From: Pseudomonas sp. 14P_8.1_Bac3
GTDB taxonomy: Bacteria; Pseudomonadota; Gammaproteobacteria; Pseudomonadales; Pseudomonadaceae
Length of the DNA: 64,000 nucleotides
Assembly: GCF_025466085.1 (NCBI RefSeq)
Contig: NZ_JANLOD010000017.1
Span: forward strand, 1-64,000
Reading direction: 5' to 3'
Shown here: positions 17,723 to 25,853 of the stretch, in pieces
Layout of the letters: each line of letters opens with the position of its first letter
Position numbering within the stretch: the first letter of the stretch is position 1
Made by a program: the position numbers and the translations under genes
The notes under the pieces: model-generated
Told to the model about the DNA's origin: nothing
The model's input: the letters and a program-made list of their open reading frames with translations, nothing else
Databases searched by the model: none

Positions 17723-18181
17723 TCAGACCCAGATCGCATCCCACAACGGATAGTCGCCCAGTTTCTTAACCAACCCCGCACGTAAAGGGTTTGCCACAAC
17801 GTAGCGAGCCAGCTTTACCAGATCTTCCTCCCGCCGCAGTGCCCGATCATGAAAGCCTCGCTGCCAAAGACTGACCTTACGCCCCATGGCTTTGTTTGCC
17901 GCCTTGGTACTCAACGATTTGGTCTTCTGCATCAGCCCACTCAACGACCCCTGTTGCAACTCGATCAACCAATGAAAGTGATCAGGCATGACGACCCAGG
18001 CCAATGAGTTAGCAGAACCTTGATCTTGAGCAGCACGGAATTGTGAGACGACTAACCTGCCCAAGACAAAATCGCTGAAAACAGGCTCTCTACCCTGTGT
18101 GTTGGCGGTCAGTAGATAAATTCTGCTGGGTTCGGCGAAGCGACCGATGCGCAAACGGTGTGAAGCGGCCAGATCCGGCAT
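17723..18181 (-). CDS. REP-associated tyrosine transposase (RAYT, IS200-like Y1 family)
   Basis: The 152-residue protein has the Y1 HUH transposase layout. The metal-binding HUH motif is His68-Phe69-His70 in MPDHFHWLIE, and the likely catalytic tyrosine is Tyr127 in LARYVVANPLRAGLV, which is the family hallmark ending. The motif WQRGFHDRALRREED lies between them. RAYTs cut and join single-stranded REP sequences and are single-copy domesticated genes rather than IS elements. REP doublets lie 20 bases beyond its 3' end and 99 bases beyond its 5' end, the expected arrangement. All visible motifs are intact, so it is probably functional. Confidence 0.93.
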   Translation of the reverse strand: MPDLAASHRLRIGRFAEPSRIYLLTANTQGREPVFSDFVLGRLVVSQFRAAQDQGSANSLAWVVMPDHFHWLIELQQGSLSGLMQKTKSLSTKAANKAMGRKVSLWQRGFHDRALRREEDLVKLARYVVANPLRAGLVKKLGDYPLWDAIWV

Positions 18182-18279
18182 TCCTTTGCCCTTTCTAAAG
18201 ATTGAGTCATGAGAAGGCTAGCCCTGACAATGCCAGAGAGTAGGAGAGACTTTTAGCTGGATGTGTCCGGGAGATTGCC

Positions 18280-18370
18280 TTCGCGAGCAGGCTCGCTCCC
18301 ACAATAGATCTGCGGTGTTCAAGTATTTTGTGTCCACCACAGCACACGTGGGAGCGGGCTTGCTCGCGAA
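18280..18370. repeat. REP doublet on the left end of the RAYT gene (TTCGC-first, 91 bp)
   Basis: TTCGCGAGCAGGCTCGCTCC at 18280 and GTGGGAGCGGGCTTGCTCGC at 18348. The left copy differs from the common core in the loop exactly as the copy at 17638 nearly does. It lies between the RAYT and GlcG-like genes. Confidence 0.9.
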
Positions 18371-18393
18371 AGCGGTAGTTCAGTCGGCGACGA

Positions 18394-18834
18394 TCAAGCA
18401 CTCACCCCAGCATCCGCCTTCAACCCCAACCCTTCGATCGCATTGATCGCACACTGCTCATCCACATCCGACAGATCCCCGCTGATCCCCACTGCCCCCA
18501 GCACATTCCCGTCCTGATCCCGGATCAGCACACCGCCCGGTGCCGGCACCACGCTGCCTTGGCCCAGGCTGTTCAGCGCGGCGATGAAGGCCGGGCGTTG
18601 CTGGGCGTCCAGGGCCAGCAGGCGCGAGCCTTTGCCCAGGGCGATGGCGCCCCAGGCTTTGCCGATGGCGATTTGCGGTCGCAGCAGGCTGGCGCCGTCT
18701 TCGCGTTGCAGCGAGATCAGGTGCCCGCCGGCGTCCAGCACGGCGATGGTCAAGGGGGCCGCGGAAATTGCACGTGCGGCGGCGATGGCCTGACTGGTCA
18801 GGCTGACTGCCACTTTCAAGGTTAAAGCGCTCAT
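18394..18834 (-). CDS. GlcG/HbpS family protein (DUF336)
   Basis: The 146-residue protein is typical of the small GlcG/HbpS family: an N-terminal helix (AIAAARAIS), then APLTIAVLDAGGHLISLQRED, RPQIAIGKAWGA and the glycine-rich PGGVLIRDQDGNVLGAVGISG. The ATG has GAGGA upstream. Family members occur beside glycolate and glyoxylate genes and some bind heme; their biochemical role is unclear. It is divergent from gcl across a 267-base control region, which supports a link to glyoxylate metabolism. Confidence 0.85.
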   Translation of the reverse strand: MSALTLKVAVSLTSQAIAAARAISAAPLTIAVLDAGGHLISLQREDGASLLRPQIAIGKAWGAIALGKGSRLLALDAQQRPAFIAALNSLGQGSVVPAPGGVLIRDQDGNVLGAVGISGDLSDVDEQCAINAIEGLGLKADAGVSA

Positions 18835-18927
18835 GGTGCCGTCCTCATTTTGTTATAGGGAAAGCTGCAGGGCTGCGCGTTTGTGCCGCAGTCCAATACA
18901 ACAAATAGAACACAATGAATTATTTTT

Positions 18928-18937
18928 TTGTATACAA
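18928..18937. promoter_or_regulatory. Palindromic operator TTGTATACAA, glcG-side copy
   Basis: A perfect 10-bp palindrome lies in an A+T-rich stretch 94 bases before the start of the GlcG-like gene. It has the form expected for an FCD/FadR-type GntR repressor site. An identical copy lies 138 bases to the right. Confidence 0.6.
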
Positions 18938-19065
18938 TAATTCTCGAAAAGCGCCACATGCGACGAAAAGCCACAGTAGAACGGGCTTCCGACGAATGAA
19001 ACAGTCGCTTGAGAAAATGGATTGACCTGCGCCGTCCGCCGTTAATACACTCTGCGCAAAGCCAC

Positions 19066-19075
19066 TTGTATACAA
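19066..19075. promoter_or_regulatory. Palindromic operator TTGTATACAA, gcl-side copy
   Basis: The second perfect copy lies 26 bases before the gcl start codon, overlapping the likely 5' end of the transcript. A weak promoter (TTGACC at 19022 and TAATAC at 19043) would place this site just after the transcription start, where a bound repressor would block gcl. Confidence 0.6.
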
Positions 19076-19101
19076 TTACAAAACGTAAGAGGCACAAAAC
19101 C

Positions 19102-20877
19102 ATGAGCAAAATGAGAGCAATCGAAGCCGCCGTTCTGGTGATGCGCCGCGAAGGGGTTGATACCGCTTTTGGCATCCCGGGCGCCGCGATCAACCCGCTG
19201 TACAACGCCTTGCAGAAGGTCGGTGGCATCGATCACGTCCTCGCTCGCCACGTTGAAGGCGCCTCGCACATGGCCGAGGGCTACACCCGCACCAAGGCCG
19301 GCAACATCGGCGTGTGCATCGGCACTTCCGGCCCGGCCGGTACCGACATGGTCACCGGGCTCTACAGCGCCTCGGCCGACTCGATCCCCATCCTCTGCAT
19401 CACCGGCCAGGCACCCCGCGCCCGGATGCACAAGGAAGATTTCCAGGCCGTCGACATCACCAGCATCGTCAAGCCCGTCACCAAGTGGGCGACCACCGTC
19501 CTGGAACCGGGCCAGGTGCCGTATGCGTTTCAAAAAGCCTTCTATGAAATGCGCTCCGGCCGCCCAGGTCCGGTGCTGATCGACCTGCCGTTCGACGTGC
19601 AGATGGCCGAGATCGAATTCGACATCGACGCCTACCAGCCGCTGCCCTTGGCCAAGCCAAGCGCGACCCGCATTCAGGTGGAAAAAGCCCTGGCCCTGCT
19701 CGATCAGGCTGAACGTCCATTGCTGGTGGCCGGTGGCGGCATCATCAATGCTGACGCCAGCGATTTGCTGGTGGAGTTCGCCGAGTTGACGGGCATTCCG
19801 GTGATCCCGACCCTGATGGGCTGGGGCACGATTCCCGACGATCACCCGTTGATGGTCGGCATGGTCGGTCTGCAGACCTCGCACCGCTATGGCAACGCGA
19901 CGATGCTGAAATCCGACGTGGTACTGGGCATCGGTAACCGTTGGGCCAACCGTCACACCGGTTCGGTCGATGTCTACACCGAAGGCCGCAAGTTCATTCA
20001 CGTCGACATCGAAGGCACGCAGATCGGCCGTGTGTTCACCCCGGACCTGGGCATCGTCTCCGACGCCGCCGCCGCGCTGACCGTGTTCATCGAAGTCGCT
20101 CGCGAATGGCAAGCCGCCGGCAAGCTGAAAAACCGCAGCGCCTGGCTGCAAGACTGCCAGCAGCGCAAAGCCAGCCTGCAGCGCAAGACCCACTTCGACA
20201 ACGTGCCGGTCAAGCCGCAGCGCGTGTATGAAGAGATGAACCAGGTGTTCGGCAAGGACACCTGCTACGTCAGCACCATCGGTCTGTCGCAGATTGCCGG
20301 CGCGCAGTTCCTGCACGTCTACAAGCCGCGTCACTGGATTAACTGCGGTCAGGCCGGCCCATTGGGCTGGACCATTCCGGCGGCGCTGGGCGTGGTCAAG
20401 GCTGATCCGACCCGCAAGGTCGTGGCGTTGTCAGGCGACTATGACTTCCAGTTCATGATCGAAGAGTTGGCGGTGGGCGCGCAGTTCAAACTGCCGTACA
20501 TCCATGTGGTGGTAAACAACTCGTACCTGGGGCTGATTCGTCAGGCCCAGCGCGGTTTCGACATGGACTATTGCGTGCAGCTGTCCTTCGATAACCTGAA
20601 CGCTCCGGAACTCAACGGTTATGGTGTCGATCACGTCGCGGTCGCCGAAGGCCTCGGTTGCAAGGCGCTGCGTGTGTTCGAACCGGGTCAGATCCAGCCT
20701 GCGCTGCGCAAGGCCCAGGAACTGATCGAAGAGTTCAAGGTGCCGGTGATCGTCGAGATTATCCTGGAGCGCGTGACCAATATTTCCATGGGCACCGAGA
20801 TCAACGCCGTCAACGAATTCGAAGACCTGGCGCTGGTCGGTAACGATGCGCCGACGGCGATTTCGTTGCTCGATTAA
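19102..20877 (+). CDS. gcl: Glyoxylate carboligase (tartronate-semialdehyde synthase)
   Basis: The start at 19102 has AAGAGGC upstream and gives [20 protein letters not shown], colinear with E. coli Gcl. The 591-residue ThDP enzyme joins two glyoxylates to tartronate semialdehyde with loss of CO2. Val51, which replaces the glutamate found in other ThDP enzymes and marks Gcl, is present in [15 protein letters not shown]. The ThDP/Mg motif appears as [12 protein letters not shown] near residue 450. First gene of gcl-hyi-glxR-ttuD-pykF, which turns glyoxylate from purines, glycolate or ethylene glycol into pyruvate. Confidence 0.96.
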   Translation: MSKMRAIEAAVLVMRREGVDTAFGIPGAAINPLYNALQKVGGIDHVLARHVEGASHMAEGYTRTKAGNIGVCIGTSGPAGTDMVTGLYSASADSIPILCITGQAPRARMHKEDFQAVDITSIVKPVTKWATTVLEPGQVPYAFQKAFYEMRSGRPGPVLIDLPFDVQMAEIEFDIDAYQPLPLAKPSATRIQVEKALALLDQAERPLLVAGGGIINADASDLLVEFAELTGIPVIPTLMGWGTIPDDHPLMVGMVGLQTSHRYGNATMLKSDVVLGIGNRWANRHTGSVDVYTEGRKFIHVDIEGTQIGRVFTPDLGIVSDAAAALTVFIEVAREWQAAGKLKNRSAWLQDCQQRKASLQRKTHFDNVPVKPQRVYEEMNQVFGKDTCYVSTIGLSQIAGAQFLHVYKPRHWINCGQAGPLGWTIPAALGVVKADPTRKVVALSGDYDFQFMIEELAVGAQFKLPYIHVVVNNSYLGLIRQAQRGFDMDYCVQLSFDNLNAPELNGYGVDHVAVAEGLGCKALRVFEPGQIQPALRKAQELIEEFKVPVIVEIILERVTNISMGTEINAVNEFEDLALVGNDAPTAISLLD

Positions 20878-20895
20878 CAGCTGACCGCTTCCAAT

Positions 20896-20983
20896 GTGGG
20901 AGCGGGCTTGCTCGCGAAACCGGTGTGTCAGTCGACACGGATGCTCAATGACATACCGCTTTCGCGAGCAAGCCCGCTCCCAC
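20896..20983. repeat. REP doublet between gcl and hyi (GTGGG-first, 88 bp)
   Basis: Inverted perfect REP cores at 20896-20918 and 20961-20983 are separated by a 42-base spacer that starts with GGTGTGTCAGTC after three bases. The doublet starts 19 bases after the gcl stop. Confidence 0.93.
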
Positions 20984-21014
20984 AGGGGCCCTCACAATTT
21001 CACGGGAGACCACC

Positions 21015-21797
21015 ATGCCGCGTTTCGCAGCCAACCTGTCCATGCTGTTCACCGAACAGGATTTCCTCGCCCGTTTCGACGCGGCCGCCAAGGCCGGCTT
21101 CACGGGTGTGGAATACCTGTTCCCCTACGACTTCAGCTCCGCCGAGATCAAGGCCAAGCTCGACGCCAACGGTCTGACCCAGGTGTTGTTCAACCTGCCG
21201 GCCGGTGACTGGGCCAAGGGCGAACGTGGCATCGCCTGCCTGCCGGAGCGGGTTGAAGAATTTCGCGCCGGTGTCGATTTAGCGATCGCTTATGCGCAGG
21301 TGCTGGGCAACACCCAGGTCAACTGCCTGGCCGGCATTCGTCCACAAGGCGTCGACGATGCCACCGTGGAAAAAACCTTCGTCGCCAACCTGAAATACGC
21401 GGCCGACAAGCTGCAGGCGGCGGGCATCAAACTGGTGATGGAAGCGATCAACACCCGCGACATCCCGGGTTTCTACCTGAACAACACGGCGCAAGCCCTG
21501 TCGATTCGCGAGCAGGTCGGCAGCGCCAACCTGTTCCTGCAATACGACATCTACCACATGCAAATCATGGAAGGCGACCTGGCCCGCACCATGGCCGCGC
21601 ACCTGGGCGAGATCAACCATATCCAGTTGGCCGACAACCCGGGGCGTAACGAACCGGGCACCGGTGAAATCAACTACCGCTTCCTGTTCGAACACCTGGA
21701 CCGCATCGGTTATCAGGGTTGGGTTGGCTGCGAATACAAGCCGCTGACCACCACGGAAGCGGGTCTGGGCTGGCTGAAAACCCATAACGCGATCTGA
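21015..21797 (+). CDS. hyi: Hydroxypyruvate isomerase
   Basis: The 260-residue TIM-barrel protein starts MPRFAANLSMLFTEQDFLAR after GGGAG. Features of the Hyi/xylose-isomerase-like family are EYLFPYDFSS, the metal-site glutamates in VMEAINTRDIPGF and YDIYHMQIMEGD, and HIQLADNPGRNEPGTGEINY. It interconverts tartronate semialdehyde and hydroxypyruvate. It lies 137 bases after gcl, the gap being filled by a REP doublet. Confidence 0.95.
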   Translation: MPRFAANLSMLFTEQDFLARFDAAAKAGFTGVEYLFPYDFSSAEIKAKLDANGLTQVLFNLPAGDWAKGERGIACLPERVEEFRAGVDLAIAYAQVLGNTQVNCLAGIRPQGVDDATVEKTFVANLKYAADKLQAAGIKLVMEAINTRDIPGFYLNNTAQALSIREQVGSANLFLQYDIYHMQIMEGDLARTMAAHLGEINHIQLADNPGRNEPGTGEINYRFLFEHLDRIGYQGWVGCEYKPLTTTEAGLGWLKTHNAI

Positions 21798-21815
21798 AAG
21801 AACAGCACAAACCCT

Positions 21816-21903
21816 GTGGGAGCGGGCTTGCTCGCGAAGACGGTGTGTCAGTCAACATCCCTGGCGCCTGACACACCATCGTCGCGAGCAAGCCCTCTCC
21901 CAC
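21816..21903. repeat. REP doublet between hyi and glxR (GTGGG-first, 88 bp)
   Basis: The copies are 21816-21838 and 21881-21903 (the latter with CCCTCTCC instead of CCCGCTCC). The 42-base spacer contains GTGTGTCAGTCAACATCCCT and GACACACC, which can pair with each other and extend the fold. Confidence 0.93.
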
Positions 21904-21956
21904 CCAAAGCGGCTCCCCTATTTGCTTGAGCAACACAAAAACACGAGGAATTTCTC

Positions 21957-22850
21957 ATGGCTAAAATCGGATTTATCGGCACCGGCATCATGGGCCACCC
22001 AATGGCGGCGAACCTGCAGAAAGCCGGTCACAGCCTGTTCCTGTCCGCGCACCACGACGCCGCGCCTGCCGACCTGGTGGCCGCTGGCGCCGTCGCCCTG
22101 GCAAACCCGAAAGAAGTCGCGCAAGAAGCCGAATTCATCATCGTCATGGTCCCCGACACCCCACAGGTCGATGACGTGCTGTTCCGCGCCGACGGCATCG
22201 CGGCCGGTGTCGGCAAAGGCAAGATCGTGATCGACATGAGCTCGATCTCGCCCACCGCGACCAAAGCCTTCGCAGCCAAAATCAACGAAAAAGGCGCTCA
22301 ATACCTCGACGCGCCCGTGTCCGGCGGTGAAGTCGGCGCCAAGGCCGCGACCCTGAGCATCATGGTCGGCGGTGATGCCGATGCCTTCGAACGCGCCCTG
22401 CCGCTGTTCCAGGCGATGGGCAAGAACATCACCCTGGTCGGCGGTAACGGCGACGGGCAAACCGCCAAAGTGGCGAACCAGATCATCGTCGCGCTGAACA
22501 TTCAGGCCGTCGCCGAAGCCCTGCTGTTCGCCTCGAAAAACGGTGCCGACCCAGCCAAGGTGCGTGAAGCGCTGATGGGTGGTTTCGCTTCGTCGAAGAT
22601 CCTCGAAGTGCACGGCGAGCGCATGATCAAAGGCACCTTCGATCCAGGCTTCCGCATCAGCCTGCACCAGAAGGACCTGAACCTGGCCCTGCAAGGCGCC
22701 AAGGAACTGAACATCAACCTGCCGAACACCGCCAATGCCCAGCAAGTGTTCAGCACCTGCGCGGCCATCGGTGGCAGCAACTGGGACCACTCGGCGCTGA
22801 TCAAGGGTCTGGAGCACATGGCCAACTTCTCGATTCGCGACAAGAAGTAA
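21957..22850 (+). CDS. glxR: Tartronate semialdehyde reductase (2-hydroxy-3-oxopropionate reductase)
   Basis: The 297-residue beta-hydroxyacid dehydrogenase has the N-terminal Rossmann motif GFIGTGIMGHPMAANL, the substrate motif DAPVSGGEVGA, and the catalytic lysine in GQTAKVANQI near residue 170. It reduces tartronate semialdehyde to D-glycerate with NAD(P)H. The ribosome site is AGGAA before the ATG. It follows hyi after a REP-filled gap. Confidence 0.95.
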   Translation: MAKIGFIGTGIMGHPMAANLQKAGHSLFLSAHHDAAPADLVAAGAVALANPKEVAQEAEFIIVMVPDTPQVDDVLFRADGIAAGVGKGKIVIDMSSISPTATKAFAAKINEKGAQYLDAPVSGGEVGAKAATLSIMVGGDADAFERALPLFQAMGKNITLVGGNGDGQTAKVANQIIVALNIQAVAEALLFASKNGADPAKVREALMGGFASSKILEVHGERMIKGTFDPGFRISLHQKDLNLALQGAKELNINLPNTANAQQVFSTCAAIGGSNWDHSALIKGLEHMANFSIRDKK

Positions 22851-22867
22851 GCCCTGCACAAACCCAT

Positions 22868-22955
22868 GTGGGAGCGGGCTTGCTCGCGAAAGCGGTGGAT
22901 CAGGCAACGTCTGCGTTGAATGCATGTCCGCCTTCGCGAGCAAGCCCGCTCCCAC
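22868..22955. repeat. REP doublet between glxR and ttuD (GTGGG-first, 88 bp)
   Basis: Copies at 22868-22890 and 22933-22955 have perfect cores. The spacer sequence is different from those of the two preceding doublets but has the same 42-base length. Confidence 0.93.
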
Positions 22956-23004
22956 AAGGGGAATCGAGTTGCCCTTCCAATAACAAGAATTCCGGGAGCC
23001 CGCC

Positions 23005-24285
23005 ATGTCGGTCGATCCGCAACAATTCCTGCGCGAGCTGTTCGCCACCGCCATCGAGGCGGCCCATCCGCAGCAAGTCCTCGAAGCCCATTTGCCCACC
23101 GACCGCACCGGTCGGGTGATCGTGATCGGCGCCGGTAAAGCGGCCGCCGCCATGGCCCAGGTGGTCGAGCGCTGCTGGCAGGGTGAAGTGTCCGGCCTGG
23201 TCGTCACCCGCTACGGCCACGGTGCCCCGTGCGAAAAAATCGAAGTGGTCGAAGCCGCGCACCCGGTGCCGGACGCCGCTGGCCAAGCGGTCGCCAAGCG
23301 CGTGTTTGAACTGGTCAGCAACCTGACTGAAGACGACCGCGTGATCTTCCTGCTGTCGGGCGGTGGCTCGGCGCTGCTGGCGTTGCCTGCGGCCGGTATC
23401 ACCCTCGCCGACAAGCAATCGATCAACAAAGCCCTGCTCAAATCCGGCGCGACCATCGGCGAGATGAACTGCGTGCGCAAGCACCTCTCGGCGATCAAGG
23501 GCGGCCGTCTCGGCAAGGCCTGCTGGCCCGCCACTGTCTACACCTACGCGATTTCCGATGTGCCGGGCGACCTCGCCACGGTCATTGCCTCCGGCCCCAC
23601 CGTGGCCGACCCAAGCACCTCCGCTGAAGCGCTGGCGATCCTCAAACGCTACGCCATCGACATTCCAGCGTCGGTGCGCACCTGGTTGCAAAGCCCGGAA
23701 TCGGAGACGGTCAAACCGGGTGATCCGAGCTTGGCGCGCAGTCATTTCCAATTGATCGCCCGACCGCAGCAATCGCTGGAAGCCGCCGCCGTGAAGGCCC
23801 GTCAAGCCGGGTTCAGCCCGTTGATTCTCGGCGACCTGGAAGGCGAATCCCGCGAGGTGGCCAAGGTCCACGCCGGCATTGCACGGCAAGTGGTCTTGCA
23901 CGGCCAGCCGCTGCCAGCGCCCTGCGTGATCCTTTCGGGCGGCGAAACCACGGTCACCGTGCGCGGCAATGGCCGCGGCGGACGCAATGCCGAATTCCTC
24001 CTCAGCCTGACCGACAGCCTCAAAGGCCTGCCGGGTGTCTACGCGCTGGCCGGTGACACCGATGGCATCGACGGCTCCGAAGACAACGCCGGCGCGATCA
24101 TGACCCCGGACAGCTACGCCCGTGCCGCCGCACTCGGCCTGAGCGCCAGCGATGAACTCGACAACAACAATGGCTACGGCTATTTCGCGGCGCTCGACGC
24201 CCTGATCGTCACCGAGCCGACCCGCACCAACGTCAACGATTTCCGCGCCATTCTGATTCTCGAGAACCCTAAACATGACGCCTGA
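23005..24285 (+). CDS. ttuD: MOFRL/glycerate 2-kinase family protein (TtuD, annotated hydroxypyruvate reductase)
   Basis: The 426-residue protein has the N-terminal glycerate-kinase type 2 domain (VIGAGKAAAAMAQVVE, FLLSGGGSALLALPA) and the C-terminal MOFRL domain (CVILSGGETTVTVRGNGRGG, AGDTDGIDGSEDNAGA). Operon databases call it hydroxypyruvate reductase TtuD, but this fold belongs to ATP-dependent glycerate 2-kinases. In this operon, phosphorylating the glycerate made by GlxR to 2-phosphoglycerate fits better. Its end overlaps pykF by 11 bases. Confidence 0.9.
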   Translation: MSVDPQQFLRELFATAIEAAHPQQVLEAHLPTDRTGRVIVIGAGKAAAAMAQVVERCWQGEVSGLVVTRYGHGAPCEKIEVVEAAHPVPDAAGQAVAKRVFELVSNLTEDDRVIFLLSGGGSALLALPAAGITLADKQSINKALLKSGATIGEMNCVRKHLSAIKGGRLGKACWPATVYTYAISDVPGDLATVIASGPTVADPSTSAEALAILKRYAIDIPASVRTWLQSPESETVKPGDPSLARSHFQLIARPQQSLEAAAVKARQAGFSPLILGDLEGESREVAKVHAGIARQVVLHGQPLPAPCVILSGGETTVTVRGNGRGGRNAEFLLSLTDSLKGLPGVYALAGDTDGIDGSEDNAGAIMTPDSYARAAALGLSASDELDNNNGYGYFAALDALIVTEPTRTNVNDFRAILILENPKHDA

Positions 24286-25690
24286 TAAAAAGGTCAAAAT
24301 CCTCGCCACCCTCGGCCCGGCCACCGACGGCATCGAGGACATCCGTGAGCTGGTGCAGGCCGGGGTCAACATTTTCCGCCTCAACTTCAGCCATGGCGAT
24401 CACGCCGACCACGCCCAGCGCTATCAATGGATTCGCGAAGTCGAGCGCCAGCTGAATTATCCACTGGGCATCCTGATGGACCTGCAAGGTCCGAAACTGC
24501 GGGTCGGCAAGTTCGCCGACGGCAAGGTGCAGCTGCATCGCGGCCAGGCCCTGCGCCTGGACCTCGACCCGACACCGGGCGATCAACGCCGGGTCAACCT
24601 GCCGCATCCGGAGATCATCGCCGCACTGCAGCCAGGCATGGACCTGCTGCTGGACGACGGCAAGCTGCGTCTGCGGGTGGTCACCAAGTACGCCGACGCG
24701 ATCGACACCACCGTGCTCAATGGTGGCGAACTGTCGGACCGCAAAGGCGTCAACGTGCCACAAGCGGTGCTGGAACTGAGCCCGCTGACGGCCAAGGATC
24801 GCCGCGACCTGAGTTTCGGTCTGGAGCTGGGGGTGGACTGGGTGGCGCTGTCCTTCGTGCAGCGCCCGGAAGACATTCGCGAAGCCCGTGAACTGATCGG
24901 CGACAAGGCATTCTTGATGGCCAAGATCGAGAAGCCGTCGGCGGTCACTCAGCTGCGGGAGATCGCCGAATTGAGCGACGCGATCATGGTCGCCCGTGGC
25001 GACCTCGGCGTCGAAGTGCCTGCGGAAAGCGTGCCGCAGATCCAGAAGAACATCATCAGCATCTGCCGCCAACTCGGTAAACCGGTGGTGGTGGCGACGC
25101 AGATGCTGGAGTCGATGCGCTTCTCCCCGGCGCCGACCCGCGCCGAAGTCACCGACGTGGCCAACGCCGTGGCCGAAGGCGCTGACGCGGTGATGCTGTC
25201 GGCGGAAACCGCGTCCGGTGAGTACCCGATCGAAGCCGTGCAGATGATGAGCAAAATCATCCGCCAGGTGGAAAACGGTCCGGACTATCAGGCGCAACTG
25301 GACGTCAGCCGACCGAAGGCCGAAGCGACCGTTTCCGATGCGATCAGCTGTGCGATCCGCCGTATCAGCAACGTGCTGCCGGTGGCGGTGCTGGTCAACT
25401 ACAGCGAGTCGGGCACGTCGAGCCTGCGCGCGGCGCGGGAGCGGCCGACCGTGCCGATCCTGAACCTGACGCCGAACCTGCAGACGGCTCGCCGGTTGAC
25501 CGTGGCGTGGGGCGTGCATTCGGTGGTCAATGATCGCCTGCGCCAGGTGGACGAGGTGTGCTCGACGGCGCTGGAGATTGCCCAGGCCCAGGGCATGGCG
25601 CAGCGCGGGGATACGTTGTTGATCACGGCAGGTGTGCCGTTTGGGCAGCCGGGGTCGACTAACTCCTTGCGTATCGAGACGTTGATCTAG
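24275..25690 (+). CDS. pykF: Pyruvate kinase
   Basis: The 471-residue enzyme starts MTPDKKVKILATLGPATDGI. It shows the A-domain substrate motif FRLNFSHGDH, the B-domain, the signature AKIEKPSAV with catalytic Lys, ARGDLGVEVP, and the effector-binding C-terminal domain (VAVLVNYSESGTSS). It converts PEP and ADP to pyruvate and ATP, finishing the glycerate branch. Translational overlap with ttuD shows it belongs to the glyoxylate operon rather than to central glycolysis control. Confidence 0.94.
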   Translation: MTPDKKVKILATLGPATDGIEDIRELVQAGVNIFRLNFSHGDHADHAQRYQWIREVERQLNYPLGILMDLQGPKLRVGKFADGKVQLHRGQALRLDLDPTPGDQRRVNLPHPEIIAALQPGMDLLLDDGKLRLRVVTKYADAIDTTVLNGGELSDRKGVNVPQAVLELSPLTAKDRRDLSFGLELGVDWVALSFVQRPEDIREARELIGDKAFLMAKIEKPSAVTQLREIAELSDAIMVARGDLGVEVPAESVPQIQKNIISICRQLGKPVVVATQMLESMRFSPAPTRAEVTDVANAVAEGADAVMLSAETASGEYPIEAVQMMSKIIRQVENGPDYQAQLDVSRPKAEATVSDAISCAIRRISNVLPVAVLVNYSESGTSSLRAARERPTVPILNLTPNLQTARRLTVAWGVHSVVNDRLRQVDEVCSTALEIAQAQGMAQRGDTLLITAGVPFGQPGSTNSLRIETLI

Positions 25691-25707
25691 AGCGCACATA
25701 CCGGCCT

Positions 25708-25800
25708 CTTCGCCAGCAGGCTGGCTCCCACATTGGTTTTGTGTCGATCACGAAATCATCACTGAACGGAGATTCAGTGTGGGAGCCCGCCTGCTGGCGA
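25708..25800. repeat. REP doublet of a divergent sequence type (93 bp)
   Basis: CTTCGCCAGCAGGCTGGCTC at 25708 and GTGGGAGCCCGCCTGCTGGC at 25779 form an inverted pair. The outer GTGGGAGC and inner TTCGC ends are shared with the common type, but the hairpin is GCCAGCAGG-CTGGC. It lies between pykF and the urea-transporter gene, TTCGC-first. Confidence 0.85.
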
Positions 25801-25853
25801 TTAGCCGGGGTCGCGCTCGACCGACACGCTCCCTCTGACTTTTTAGAACTGCC

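Noticed and set aside
22900..24384. 494-residue open frame opposite ttuD
   Set aside because: Antisense shadow; part of its N-terminal or C-terminal sequence is just translated REP repeat.
24269..25699. 476-residue open frame opposite pykF
   Set aside because: Its ends almost coincide with pykF and it shows only His/Gln/Arg-rich composition; pykF has all catalytic motifs.
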